DNA of 64,000 nucleotides, taken from assembly GCA_019914995.1 (NCBI GenBank), contig CM034132.1, positions 3,660,501 through 3,724,500 of the forward strand, read 5' to 3'. Shown here piece after piece: positions 1-13,784 of the stretch (positions are counted from its first letter, which is position 1; each line of letters opens with the position of its first letter). Made by a program: the position numbers and the translations under genes. Below the pieces are notes generated by a model, which was given only the letters and a program-made list of their open reading frames with translations, was not told the DNA's origin and did no database searches. Origin of the DNA: Acanthochlamys bracteata. Its lineage: Eukaryota > Streptophyta > Magnoliopsida > Pandanales > Velloziaceae.

Positions 1-841
1 GTAAATTAATATTTTCTGTCATATCTAGTTATAGGGCTATTAGAAAGAATTTCTAGTTCCATAGAACAGATTGCAGACATCAGGAAAGAGTAAAATACAA
101 AGTTAACAAGCATGATATATCAATTGTTAAGCACTGCAGCTACTACTTTTAAATACTGTAAGTGGTAATGCAATCCAAGCAAGTCCAACATTACATTGCA
201 AGAGCAAAGAGTACGTAGCTACACAAACTCATGCAGGCCGTGCAACTTTGTTTAAAAGCATCCGTGAAATAACAAAGTAATATCTTATAATTCATAGCAA
301 ATCATATTTATAAGATAGTTCTTGTGTGGTTGTTTCCTTTCTTGGCAATCATCAGACCAAGTAGACCTTACGGATAATTCAAAGTAAATGTATCCTTTCA
401 TATGAAGTTATCCTTCACATATGTAGAGTTTTTAGGGCTTTTAAGAGATGTTATTCTAAGAAGATATAATTTTTCAAAGATTGCAATTATTAACCATTCA
501 CCTAGTGCTTCAAATGAACAATTCACATGTAATTTAGCATCTTGTCTAGTTTGCATGGTTTTGACTGCAGAAGCTTATGCAGCTTAAAACAGCCAGCAAA
601 AAGATTGAATAAAGCTACTCATCACATTGCTTTCTTTGTATCTTTTAGTTGCTATAGACAATAATTACTTTTAGTTCGTAAATTATTTTAGCCAGTTATA
701 CTTTCTTATATATGTATATAAGCCAAAGTACGTCATTTTCTAACTGTTGCAATATCAAATAGACACACAATTTGCCAAATACGAAGGTATATGTGGATTC
801 AATTCTATTCTGCAAAAGCTAAGAGGAAGCTGATAATCTAC
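1..841. other. Intron 18 / downstream part of the LACS gene, no exon recognised
   Basis: The exon ending at 842 is followed on the minus strand by a good donor (GTAGAT). The family should have one more short exon of about 16-20 codons, but I found no sequence resembling it between this donor and the left edge of the window. The last exon probably lies to the left of position 1. Nothing else coding is seen here. Confidence 0.5.
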
Positions 842-3800
842 CTGGAAATATTTAAGTAGCTGCGGCCTCTTTTTCTTGTAAGTTGGGGTAAGCAGTTCAC
901 GCTCCATGTCAAATGGTGCAGGGTCTAGATGTACAGCTTTAATGAACTCAAATCCTTTCAGCTGTAACATCCAGAAACAAGTGCCAGCGAAAATAGTAGA
1001 AACAAACTTAGCTCAGGAAAAACAAAATATCAAAGAGTTGTTTCTTGAAGTTAGATGAAAACATTGGCCTACCTTCTGAGCCTTTGCAATTTTGTTAAGT
1101 TCCCCAAGAATGTGCTCTTTAGCTTTAGGATTTTCACAAAGAGAGTTAAAATCTCCAGTAACACCATTTTCTTCAGCCCACCTCTCAAGGGCTTCTTTAT
1201 TGGGATTCACAACAGCAACAAGGAATGACTCAAAACTATTTCCATAGACCCATATCTGTAAGAATGCAAATATTTAAGTTGAGGAAAGAGACACAAAATT
1301 TGAGAAAAATGAAGTAATGTACAATAAACTACCAATCTTCTGACATTATACCCTACTACTGTCCAACAGTCTATATTCCCATTGGGACAGTAAGAGTCAA
1401 GTGAAATACTTATGTCAACTGAATGCAATGGATAAGTAAGAGTCCTAACAGGCAATGCAAATTTGGTTAATCTAGAAAAAAATGTAGCAAAATTACTACG
1501 AATAGATGTTTTAATTCTAAGTAGAATGCAGTCAACAGTGTAGGTAATGTGGACCTTTCTAGGACATAGTATACCAGATCAGGAAACTTACTGAGTCTAT
1601 GTCAGGCACAAGACTATACACATTCTCCAGATTTTCAACTGCAACATATTCTCCCTGCGAGAGCTTGAAAATGTTTTTCTTTCTGTCAATAATTTTCAAG
1701 CTTCCATTGGGTAGCCATTCACCAACGTCACCTGCAGATGCAGATTGAAACAATTTTATTGTTGAAAACTAAGCCAGCTTCCTGAAGAAAATGACAAAGT
1801 AAAACACTGTCAAAGCTTCACAGTGTGTACATGGATTCCAGACCAGGCCAACTACAAAGAATAGCCATCTTTCGAAAACTTTGAAAGGGAGTGTCACAAA
1901 ATGAAAAACATTGACTAGGAACATAATTAATGACACAACACTTAAGAGGACAGGCATTTGATTTTAAAAAGGTAAAGGCTTATGTAAAATGAGATAAACC
2001 ATAACGTTCAAGAAACAAATTTTCCTAGATACTTAAGTTCCAGTCAATACTGGTAAGCTTCAACTGGAAAATATACCTGTGTGAAACCACCCGTCAACCA
2101 TAACTTCCTTCGTCAGGTCTTCTCTTTTGTAATATCCTGAAAATAAGGTTTCACCCCTAATACAGACTTCTCCTCGAGGGGTTGGCGCAAGCGCGTCATA
2201 ATCCATCTCTGGAACAGATTCAAGACGAACATCAACATTAGGCACAGGAGGGCCTACCGTTCCAAGCATTGAGAGATCATTTGGTAGAGAGACAAATGTG
2301 CCTGCGCAGGTTTCTGTAAGACCTGAAAAGAAAGTAGGAAGGTCAGAATCCTTTCCATCAAGGCATTGAAGTATAGATGGTTCAATTTGATAACACAATA
2401 TGTGATTACTCAACCAAATCATCTCTGTAATGTGTTCTTCATACAGAAATTGAACCACGATAATTCAAATTATTTTAATTCAAATTGTGCATATAGTGAG
2501 AATAATTACAAACTGCAAGTAATTTGCATCTACATCAATAGCATCATTAGCAAAATTAGGACTTCAATAATTTAACAAGGATCAAAAACTAGATTGCCAT
2601 AAATATAATATCCAATCACCCAGAAGTTTCTGGAGCTTATTCCGTACCATAGCCTTGTAAAACATGACAACAAGAAACCACCCGCAGAAATGCTTCTACA
2701 TGAGGAGCTAGGGGAGCAGCCCCAGATAATATAACGCGTACTCTTCCTCCCAGTCCTTGTTTGACCTATAGCACACAACCATGAGAATGCCATTTTATCA
2801 AAACAATATAAAAATAATTTTCAATGGAACAGATGTATTGAATAGGAAAGAAACAAAAAAACAACCACTTTCAGTTCAACTACCTTACTAAATACAATCT
2901 TATCAAAAATCGAAGCTGCCTCTTCGTGCTTGGAACCCTTCCTCATGTTGTGAAATTTACTGCAAGACATTAATATTAAAGTTAAAACGCAATGGAAATT
3001 TTCTCAGCTTGTGTGTGCATGAACTTATGAGCTTAAGAGAATACACACACAAAAATGCAAATAATGATAGTAGAAAGAAGACTTATTACAAAAACAAATG
3101 TAATGCTACAAAAAGAGAAGAAAATACAACTTTGTGTGAGGTGTCGACTGTTAGTGAGAAACAAATACAATGGTTAAAATAAAAGGTGTAAAGGTCTGCT
3201 CAGAGTAGATATCATAAACATAAGGTACATCAATGGCGGGTAATTGGGCAAGAAATGAAGGTTTAATCTAAATGTAAGAACTTACTAGTTATAAGCAACT
3301 TTAAACAATGTACCCTTCAGAAAACCTCCTGAAGATACCTTCTGTTGCAAACCTGCATAAATGAAATTTTTTCTAATTCAAATAACAGCTGGATATTCAA
3401 AAAATTAAAACACAAAGCGGAATCAAACAACAACGAGCCAAACTTTTCATAAACAAACTCATAAGTGGCTGGTTACAAGTTCTTGATACTCGTATATTTA
3501 GCAAGTTAACAATTTGAACAAGATGGGTTGCAGCATGCATGAAGACCGATCATGAGCACAAACTCCAGAAAACCATTTTAACCAAATTACGGTTCAAAAT
3601 ATCAAAAGTAGCAGTGTGCCTAACCAAAATGAAACTAGCATTCTAACCAAGAAGGAAATATGAAGATTCAAGAATCTCAAGATTTTGTGCCTCTAATCCA
3701 TCACACATAAGCTATAACAATGTTGAAGGTATCACAAGTAAAAGTATGTAACATTTTAAGCAGGTCTAATAAACAAGCAGTTGCACTTGATCTACTAATA

Positions 3801-6800
3801 TTACCTGAATAAATACGATCCAGAACGCGTGGAACAGCACAAAAAATAGTTGGCTTAAGCTCTCCAATGTCTTCAACTAACAACTTGACATCCTGAGAAC
3901 AGCACCCAAAGTCAAACCACTGATTATTGTACTATTGAGGGGGAACAAAATATCAAATCGCTCACCCCACGCCAAAATCCAATTGAAGCCCCATGGTAAA
4001 TGAACAACTCTTCAATCACCCGATCGAAAATATGTGCCAGAGGAAGATAGGACATGTAACAGTCATTCTCTTGCAGCTGCAATTCATATTAGAAAAAGAA
4101 GATAATGTTGAAATTAGCACAGCCACCAAAATCAAACCACAGAGCAGTAACTAATATCTGTAGTGCCGGAGACTTCACCATATGATGCGTCTACTGCTAT
4201 GTAAATAGTGTGAGTGTACTACGAAATGGGTTTACCTGCTCATTCACACATTGAAGCAACTTATCGGTACCAGCAATTAAAGTCATGATGCTATTGTTGG
4301 AGATCATCACACCCTTAGGGTCACCTGTAGTTCCACTTGTGTACATTATGGTACATATATCAGATTTCTCAACGGTTGGGAGACTGAACTGTTGATTTTC
4401 TCCCTGTTAAGTAACAATTCAAGAACAAACTGTGCATAAGAACATCAAAAGACAGAAACTCGAACAGTTCTACTGAAGGTTGTGAACTCTCAAGGGAAAA
4501 AATTAGATTACGTAAGACTGCAGAGAAATACTACCATAGTACTTAACAGTCTAGAACTAATTAAGGAATTATGGATGGATTTTCTGTACACAGAACAGTA
4601 CATCTTCATACCAAGATACAGCTTAGGGAAAATAGAAATAGAGGCATAAACACTATGAATCAGGAAAAAAAATATTTATGTCTCACTTACAGCTTCCCTT
4701 GGATGATGAATGAGCAAGACCTACCATTGCTCTTATTGTGCGACAAATGAGTACTTGTGTCTTATGGAAATTTCAAAGAACTTGGGGAGAAGAAAGCTCA
4801 CTCTCAAAATAAAATAAAAGGTTGTCTCCACAAATTCAGAGCATAAGGTAAATGACTTACCAAGGACAAAAATTCAATCCAAGAGTATATCTTCAAACCA
4901 AACTTTTCAACCTCTTCTCTTTGTTCAGGGGTGACATTGCCAAAGCTTACAATCGCTATAATAAAAGAAAAAAAAAAAAATATATATATATATATATATG
5001 ACCACTTCCAATCAGCTATAAAGTATAAACGAACAATGATAGAGCAAACATTGCTTACTTTTCAAGAAGTTAGTTGAATTTGGGAAGGTCTTCAACACCT
5101 GCCAGTTTTAAATTCATGTGAGAGTTAGAGAATCAATGTATAATTTCAGCAAACATTATTCACTAAACATGTATCTGGAAGCGAATGTCCTAATCACTGT
5201 CACATAAATAGGAGTGTTCTGCATGTTTGACAAAATGCTTCGCACATTCAAATATAAGGAAAACCAACCTGCAGTACATGCCCTAAAGAAGAGTCATATA
5301 GGTCAATCACTTGATGTAAAACTGACGGACATGAAGGGTTAGTAACTTAATCCAGGATAAAAAAGAAAAATAAACTAAAACACTTATGGCTATCCATGTT
5401 ATCTGAGATTCTTCTTAAGAAGTCAGTTACTCATTTCAAATTTTCTGTGCCAAGTGTGGTAGGATGCAGTGGAGCCCATGCCTGAACAATGGATACAATG
5501 GGTCACACTCCCCACTTATAGGCAACCATCTTATGGGGCAAGCAGTTAGATAAGGAAAGAAACAACAGAACTTTACATGTAAGGGATTTAAAGACAATGA
5601 AACATACTGTACCTCAGGGATCTTCTTTTCTTCGACAAAAGCAATTCCAACTTCAGCATGGCACAGAATAAACTCTACTGCACCAGCACCTAAAACCATG
5701 CAAAGAAGCATCATTTGTGTTATGTTAAGTTATTTTCTAAATATAGTCACGCTACATCTACATGATTATCCAAGAGGAGTCAAGAATCGTAGTAGCTACA
5801 TACCAAGCGTATCGTATAATGGAATACAGTAAATCCCATGAGCATTGCAAGCCTGTAAAAGACATTTAGCATCTTTCATAAACATGCAAGGGTAAAGAAA
5901 CACAAACATTAACTTAGCATGATAATGCTCGCACTAGACTACTGCACAGGAAACTTAGTGCACTCTACTTAAGCATGCAATATGTAAAGTAGATCGTGTT
6001 GACAAACACATGAAGACATACGCAGTTATCCAAAGATCCTCGGTTGTTCTATGTGTAAAACCCTATGCATGAAATGTCCTTCAACATCATCACCTCTCTT
6101 TCCTTTGTGTCTTTTTTAAGTTTTCTTTTTTCATTTTCTTTTCATGTTCTTAGCCAAAAACAAAGTCCTCTATTTGACTAACTGCATTTATAATTGTTTC
6201 TAATTGTGAAATAGAAATAAACATGGCTCTAGCTCATTTATATCTATAGAATAAGTTACTCCCACGAAGTGATAATTGGCTCTTGAACATGTTGGAACCT
6301 CAAAACAGAATGAGATCAGCAAATTGCAAGAGCTAATTAGGAATTTAATCAAAGCACATTTTCATTTTTTAAACAAACACACAGTCACAGAGACATATAT
6401 AATCAACATATCAATCTTAGGATAGAGGGAATCATAAACTGAGCACTAGGAATCAGCGGCCCAAGCATCTATCTCTTGGAGAATAGAAAGAACAAAAATG
6501 GAAAATAAAGATACCTCCATACTAATGATCCACTCAGGACAATTAGCGCCATAGATGCCACAGCGACCTCCCTAGAGATTGGAAATATCACTTGATAATT
6601 TCAGAAAAGAACTCTATAACAAAACTAAAAAAATGTAATCATATATACGAACTCAAATTTTTTTCACTTTATTAAATGAATGCTGATGAAAGCTACTCCC
6701 AGAAAATACTGATCGTTCAGACATCATTAGTAATCAAGTACATAAACCTAGTCCGAATTGCTATCCTAATTTTTAAGCTGCCTCCAACTAGTAGAGCATA

Positions 6801-8321
6801 TCACACATCTATTATCTTCTTGCACAACTCCAGAAAACTAAAGGACGAAGCATTTATCAATACATTAGACAAGCTCATTTCAATCCGATTCATTTTAACT
6901 AATTTAGAAAAATAATGCTAATAATAAGTTAGAACAGATGATTAGGACGTTAATAAAGCACCATTTTATTAGTTAGAGAAGGATTCGACGAGGGTTTTCC
7001 ATCTTTGCCGTAAGGTCAACAGAAACTGGGCTTGATGAACATGGTCAAGGTTTTTATTCAACAACAGCTTAAAGAAGAACACCAAGTGGAAAGCAAAGGA
7101 GAGCTGGTTGCTTTAATATAAGCTATTCAGCTGAATTAAAAGGAATTAATGGCAATAAAGAAGAATGCATAACAAAAGTCTAAGTTACTTATATGTGTCT
7201 TGGGACTTGAAGCTAAATCAAATCTCTTATACAGGTATCCAGTTCCAAATGACATAATAATTGATTCTCTGATACTTGCCAACTGCCAAATGCACAATCG
7301 AGGGATATGCTTTTTTTCTAAAATTATTTTTTTCCAATTCACAGCTGATCAATAACAAAACACTACCACCGTTATCCACTTGCAAGTGAAACTATTAATA
7401 CTACTGCATGTTGCTTACTACCTCAGATTACCTTCTCCAATCCACAACTGCGAATAGAGGCCCCAACTTTCATGACAATGTCATAGACTTGCTTGTATGT
7501 TGACCAAACATATTCACCTGGCTGCAATGTTGAGGTGTGAATTAGTCAAACATTTCAGAGGAATACAAAATTCATTCTGTTTGTCCATAGTCAGCACATG
7601 CTATAATCTTAAAGCGACAGCAATCCAACAAAAATATTTAAAAAAAACAAAATTTTGAAAAAAAAACAAACTTTTGAATGAAAGAGCACAGACCTTTCCA
7701 TCCACTATCTTACGAAGGCCAAGCATTTTATTATCTGGACGCTTCTCCACGGATTGGCTGGTTCAATTGACCAAAACCATAAACAATTAGAGAAACAATT
7801 ATAGAGTCTATTCAAACACTTCTGAAGGGTTCATACTGAAATTAAATCCAAACGCTCATAACTACAGGGACAACTAAAATTAGCGTTGCAGCAAACATTC
7901 ACGAAACAAAACCATCGGAATAAAATAAAACAACGTCCAGTAAGATCATGCAGCTACTCCTTTTTTCACTCTCCATTTCCAGATATTTTCCATTCAGTCA
8001 GTTCTCCTAAATTTCACGGTACATGATCCCTTCGACTCTAACAGAAAGCCATAACAGATCGAAGTAGTAAACGATTAGAAACAATTAACACCAAATTACT
8101 AGCTATTTTAAAACAAAACAAAAGCCTATTACTGAACAAGAGTAAGTAATAATGAGAGAAGAAGAAGTAATCACTAACCGGAACACATCCCAACAAGAGT
8201 TGAGTCCTGGTGGCGGTGGCGGGAATCCATCCTTAGCGAAGGCGCTGCGGTAGACAGGACCAGCAGAGGGAACACCGCCGGCGGCGGGCCTTGCCGGCTC
8301 CACTTCGACCAAATGCTCCAT
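842..8321 (-). CDS. LACS4: Long-chain acyl-CoA synthetase (LACS3/4/5 clade), lacking only its last exon in the window
   Basis: Activates long-chain fatty acids to acyl-CoA with ATP; members of this clade act at the ER in lipid and wax metabolism. Eighteen exons were read: 8179-8321, 7694-7757, 7432-7521, 6515-6571, 5804-5852, 5613-5689, 5059-5098, 4861-4955, 4236-4403, 3966-4076, 3805-3892, 3286-3352, 2884-2959, 2648-2765, 2077-2322, 1592-1731, 1073-1255, 842-961. They sum to 1,932 nt (644 codons) in unbroken phase with GT-AG borders. The AMP-binding P-loop [10 protein letters not shown] lies near residues 222-232 (exon 9). Exon 14 carries [12 protein letters not shown], exon 15 LTETCAGTF and [10 protein letters not shown], exon 16 [14 protein letters not shown]. 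The [16 protein letters not shown] end is in exon 18. The start MEHLVEVEP fits the family N-terminus, and a TATA box lies about 60 bp upstream. The full protein would be about 660 aa, the usual length. The clade is confident; the number 4 within 3/4/5 is not. Confidence 0.95.
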
Positions 8322-8382
8322 AATAATTTCAGGATTTGTTTATGGAGAGGAAAACGAGCAATGGAGGATGGCGAACAGGTCA

Positions 8383-8389
8383 ATTTATA
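8383..8389 (-). promoter_or_regulatory. Putative TATA box of the LACS gene
   Basis: TATAAAT on the minus strand, about 62 bp upstream of the LACS ATG. It would put the transcription start near 8355 and give a leader of roughly 35 nt. Confidence 0.5.
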
Positions 8390-8639
8390 CTGCGAGAAAA
8401 CAGGAGAAGAAAGGCTTCTTCTGTGTCGACTAATTATAATTTGGCAATATAAACTCCCTTATAAATTTACTTTAGAAAGTAAGGGATTTGGCACCTGGTA
8501 TTGTTATTAATATGATCGTTGGACTTGTTATGAAAATTACTATTAATGCTTTGGCAGAGGCGCTGGGGCGGGCCCGGAACCAGAGAGTGGGTTGGCAGTT
8601 AAGCTGTCGGTTGACTTGTATTCAATGAATTGAGTACGG

Positions 8640-8900
8640 AAATATTTAGTAATATTTATGAAATAAAATTTTTTTAAAATAAAAAATATTTATTTTTTTT
8701 TGAAAAATAAGTTTATTTTTTTTATTTTTAAAAAAATAATAAAAGTATGTAATAAAAAGATATCATTTTGAAAAATTTTTCTACACTATCTAAATTTTTA
8801 ATAAATATTTTAAATATTTATAAAATATATATTAAAAAATATATAAAAATAAAAAATAAAAAATTGTTTATGATAAGCCGTGTCAAACAATCCCTACATG
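8640..8900. mobile_element. AT-rich MITE remnant, related to the copies near 23.3 kb and 52.2 kb
   Basis: The interior, including AATAATAAAA, TATGTAATAAAAAGATAT and TTTTTCTACACT, lines up with the element at 23294-23563 in the same orientation. The right end (TCAAACAATCCC) resembles the family terminus, but a clean left terminus was not found, so the limits are approximate. Confidence 0.5.
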
Positions 8901-10652
8901 GCTCCGAACAAAATGGTTTGGATTGGGTTTGACTCAATGGGTCAGATGACTCGGATCTCGAGCTACAAATTTTTTGAAATTCATGATCAAAAAGATTTGT
9001 GTTGAACAAAAATTGAATGGAAAAGAATTATCTAAAGGGACATGCCTGCGATTAGTTTTCAAAATATTTCTAACTCGGTTAAACTGTTTCTTTTGCTTAA
9101 ACTGATAATGAAAACCTGTGCTTTAATTTTGGGGCATGGATACATGTTACGTGCATGAGTTAATGCAAACAATATTGAGTAGATGTAGTTTTATGCTGGT
9201 GGTGAGGTAGGTAAGAAAGTGGGACTAATGAAATTTACATTTTGTTGTGTAATAAATACATATAAAACTTAAATAATATAAATTATTTATATTTAAAAAA
9301 TTTTTTTAAATACTATTAATAGTGTATTGAAACACACCAAACGTAAACCCAAAGATTAAACACGATAAAATGTTATAAACTTTGTTTTGATTCGTTATAA
9401 TTGACTTAAGGTTTTATATACTATTCTATAAATATAAAAGAAATAATTCGTAGTCAATCCAACAAGAAAACAATAGCGTTTATTGTCCGTACGAATGGGT
9501 AAATGGATCTAAGCGTTGCTGAAAATAAATAATTTAATTGGTTGCTGAAATCATACACTAACTTATTTGTTCTGACTTTTAACAGATGATTCAAAAAATA
9601 TATATATAAGATTTCTTATCTAACTCAAACGATCACGAACAGTGATGAGCACGTCATGAGTGATGCGTGACGGCAAGTTATATTACTATTCAATTCCATC
9701 GTAATCACTCATCAAGATAAAATTCTTCTGAAGAACAGTTCAACCACCCCCTGGAACATGTAGCTTTAAATTAATTTGGTCAGATAAGAAAGATCAACTT
9801 TAGCTTATATCTGAATGCAGACTTCTCGTTCGTGTGTAACTCAACGATTCTTCTCACACTCAGTTATCAAATATGTAAAGAATTCTACTAAACACACCTT
9901 AAAAGAATTTGTAAATTAAGTCGTATAAATTGAATAGATAAAATAAAATTTGTAAATTAAGTTGTATCAATTTTTTTAAAATAAAGTTTTTATTTTATTT
10001 TGAAAACAATGATCTATTTTTTTATCTAAATAATAAAATATCTTACAACGTAAAATTTTTTTTATTTTAAAATTTTTTAAATATATTATATAAAATATTA
10101 TAAAATATTTATTAAAAATATAAAGTATTTTTGTGGAATAAAAAGTGAAAAAAAAATTCTCCCAAATAGTGTTGTAAGGTTTCATCATGGAAAAGACTTT
10201 TCATATAGCCATTCTTTATACGAGTACACAAAAAGAAAAATTACAAAATTTCACATTCAGTTCTAGATTTCTCTCTCGAAAAGAATAAGATTTCAACTAT
10301 AGAGGAAAAAAAAGGATTAAAAGATTATACCAAAGTGTTTTCTGAAAGTAAATTCAATGAAGCTAAGGATGGGTTCTTTTAGTTTTGAAAGTGAATTTTT
10401 TGAAAGTGTGTTAGAAATAGTATTGTTGAAAGTGATATGTTTTTTTTATTGAAAATAAGTCAAAGTGACTTTTTGTAATAAAAAGTGAATTAGAAGTGAA
10501 TTTTTAATAGAAGAGAAGTGATCTGGGTGTGTAAAAAAAGGCACCCTAAGCTCATTAGTAGGTTTTGTTTCTCAGATTATCTTTTTATTTTTTATTGTGC
10601 TATTTTCTTCCTATCTCTTCGTCAATTCTTGATCTTTTTTACTTTACTCTAA
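8901..10652. other. Intergenic, nothing coding seen
   Basis: AT-rich spacer. Short open frames here lack family similarity and have low-complexity composition. 9960-10170 and 10370-10550 look like further decayed AT-rich MITE-type sequence, without resolvable ends. Confidence 0.5.
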
Positions 10653-10910
10653 AGGCGTGTTTACCAACAGCCCAAACAAAAAAAACACTTTTTTAAAATT
10701 TATTTTTAATATAAAATACATACAAAAATTAAAATAAAATTTTTTTATTAATAATTTTTTTAAAAATTTTAATTTTAAAACTTACTATAAATATAAAATT
10801 AATATAAAATTTTATTTTTTATTAAATACTTTTAATTTATAATTTTATTTTTTAAATTTATTTCCTAAAAACTCTACTACACCCACTTTACACACAAGAT
10901 AAACACGCCC
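10653..10910. mobile_element. MITE with TAA target duplication (PIF/Harbinger-like)
   Basis: A 258-bp AT-rich element bounded by GGCGTGTTTA at the left and TAAACACGCC at the right, which are perfect inverse complements. TAA flanks both sides (10650-10652 and 10911-10913). A 3-bp TAA/TTA duplication is typical of PIF/Harbinger-derived MITEs. It has no coding capacity. Confidence 0.7.
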
Positions 10911-10913
10911 TAA

Positions 10914-13784
10914 GTCTAGTTTCTCTTCTTCTCGAACGGTCACCATTTAAATATCGTCTAACTAACTCGATTGTAACGGTTATAGTGCTAGCGGCTCTGT
11001 TCGAACCTGACCGTCTCTATGCAATGGCTTCTATTTATCTGATTTGATAGCACCGTCTTCATCAGATCCGCTCAATCATAAGTCTTCGAACGAGTTATAA
11101 TTCGATCAACAATCAATGTCAAGAGTACTTGGAATTGATCAGTCCTAAGTTTGAGATTTTCAATAAACTGATAGCTCGAGATCTGATATTCACCTATGCT
11201 CTTTTCTGGCAATTTTATTTAATTCATGTCAGTGTCTTTTGGTTAGTTTAGTTTGAGTAGAGTAGAGAGTGTAATTTTGACAAGGTTCCATCATCTAACT
11301 GAACCTTAGAACATATAGAATTGTGCGCCGGAAGTTGTTAAACTATATGTGCTATTGACTTTCTCCTTTTTTCTTCAACAGTCGTGCAAAGATTCCAACA
11401 TGAATTTTATATACATTAATGCAGCCTAATTTTGTAATTTAAATTTCAACTGAGAAATTCATGACTGAGAACTCTGATTCTTGAAGGCTCATATTTTGAT
11501 AAATTTAACGAATTTTTTGCTTAAAGAACTCTTTTACTATAGAAAACCTTTTTAAAAATATTTTTCAAAATAATTTTCTAATATTTTTCGATTTAAATGG
11601 ACCAAAGTACCTATAAAATTTTTCATATTTTTTTGTTATATTTCTTCTTTCGCCAACAATCAGTCTTGCCAATCCCTCTCTAAACACATATGTGCGTAAT
11701 TTTGGTAAAGCAATAATGCAGAAAAAAATACTACTACTATCCAATTACATCTCTAAAAAAATGGGTACCAAATCACGTAAGATCTAATAGCAGAAAAATT
11801 CAAAGGGATGAAATAAATAGCAAAAAATACAGCTTTTCTCGAAACCTCTCCCATAATAATCTCTTAAACGATTCTTCCACCATCTACTTGAGTCCTTATT
11901 GACTCCAATTCAAAACAAATATGAATTTCATTAAAAATATGAATAAAAAATAAAGTAGAAAGTACAAATTTTTGCTTTATGGAATAATAGTCGAATAGTC
12001 AGTAGAAATTGTCCACTATCCAATGATCACTCTTCCACAATCCCATTAATAATTCTTCGACCACTTAGTCGACTACTCCTCGAAAATAATTCGAAGAAGA
12101 TATAAATTTTCAGCCCTGTAGAAAAATATATAAAGTCATAAGCATCAATCAAAGTATGTACTTAGTAAGTTACAATGATCACTATGCGGATGAGATTTGA
12201 ATGTCTTTACTCACTATTATTGAGTAGGACAGTCTAAGTTTGATGGTAACCTACCAAATGAAGTAATGTTGAGTATATTTCAATATCTCATTTAAAAAAG
12301 ATTCAATTGTATATTAAAATATTTACAAAAGCTATTATAAATGTTTATAAATATATCTGCTTAGATGGTCGAATAAAGGTCGTTGTTCGACTTAATTAAT
12401 GTCGATCACTTGCTTGAATAATGGTCGAATTATGTTTATTATTTGATATCTAACCATTACTACAATTATTTATTATTGTAGTGCCCGTTAACACTATTAT
12501 TTACACGAAGAAGGTGGTTCCTAAAATTTAGTTTGAATAACTGTCGAAAAATTTCGTATGTTGTTCGAGTTAAGGTTGAGGAGTGCGCAAAATATCGTTA
12601 ATGAGACGGTAAAAGAGTAACTACAGAGTCGTTGAAGCGACCGAAAAAACAGAAACTTATATAATATTTTAATTATATTTTTCATGTTTTTAGTGAAATT
12701 TATTTTTTATTTGAATAAAGGTTAATAAGAGATTGAAGAATACTTTCTATACTAGTATACAATATTTAAAAATTTTTCGACGAATTGCGTAATGAGGTCG
12801 AAGAGAGTCGAGAAATTTTTTTCGGATTATGACCGATGAAATGGCATTAGAATAGTTGAAGACATGGCGGAAGAATGATTGAAGAGAAGTTTCTAAGAAG
12901 TCTATATTTTCTGCTAATTCTTTTTATCTCTTTGAGACTTTTTCATTATGAAATCTTTCATAATTTGGGGCCCAATTTTTTTCTGGACGTATAAATAAAC
13001 ATTTGCAATATTTCTTTTGACAATTACTTCGGCAAAATATTACCCATATGTTGAGAAGATGTAGATTGAGAAATACTAAAAATATTTTGATCTGTTTAAG
13101 TGAAAAGTAAGAAAATTTTTAAAATGGGGAAAAAAATCTTTTTGTATAGGAACAAAGTTTTTTGTTAATACAAAATCTTTACTAAAACTGTGATGCTTGG
13201 GGCTACTTTAGTTAGAATTCTTTTTCTTGTCAAAAACTCATTTCTAGACTCATCCTAATAAATATAATCAAATATAAAAAAAAAAGCTTTCAAACTCATT
13301 TTTAAGTAAGCAAATATAAAACTTCCACTTATTTTTCAAATCCACTTCTTAAAAGTCTTACTTCATACCAAGTCAGACAAAGCTCAATCATCGCCATTTT
13401 CGCACAGAACTCCAAATAACGTCGAGCACCTCCTCTTTAACTGTTTTAAAGTCTTCAAGCAAAATGACCATCCTTCATTGGCACGATCCAACTCAAGAGG
13501 AAAGGTATCCTCAATATTGCTTTCACTTTATCAAGCGTTAGCATGTAGCACCCCACCCCAGTCTGATTTTTTATGGGAAGAACCACAAAATCTCTAGAAC
13601 AAGCTCAACTTGCTAAGGCCAACAGGCACTTCAGAAATCTTTTACAATTGCCACAGATATTAAGTAATATTACAGTCCTTACATTCTTGTGACCACATCA
13701 AGTACGACGTCATACAGAATTAAGATATATATGTCATAGAAGTATTTTTGAGGTTCTTATTCTAAATATGTGAACAGGAATGAT
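10914..13784. other. Intergenic, with a TCGA-rich tract at about 11.85-12.85 kb
   Basis: No coding region was recognised. Between about 11.85 and 12.85 kb the tetranucleotide TCGA recurs about 15 times, mostly as GTCGA or TTCGA, inside very AT-rich DNA. This suggests a decayed repeat with internal motif copies. The rest is AT-rich spacer and the putative 3' flank of SDE2. Confidence 0.4.

Noticed and set aside
4960..5000. Poly-A followed by (TA)n
   Set aside because: A simple microsatellite inside a LACS intron; no further meaning could be supported.
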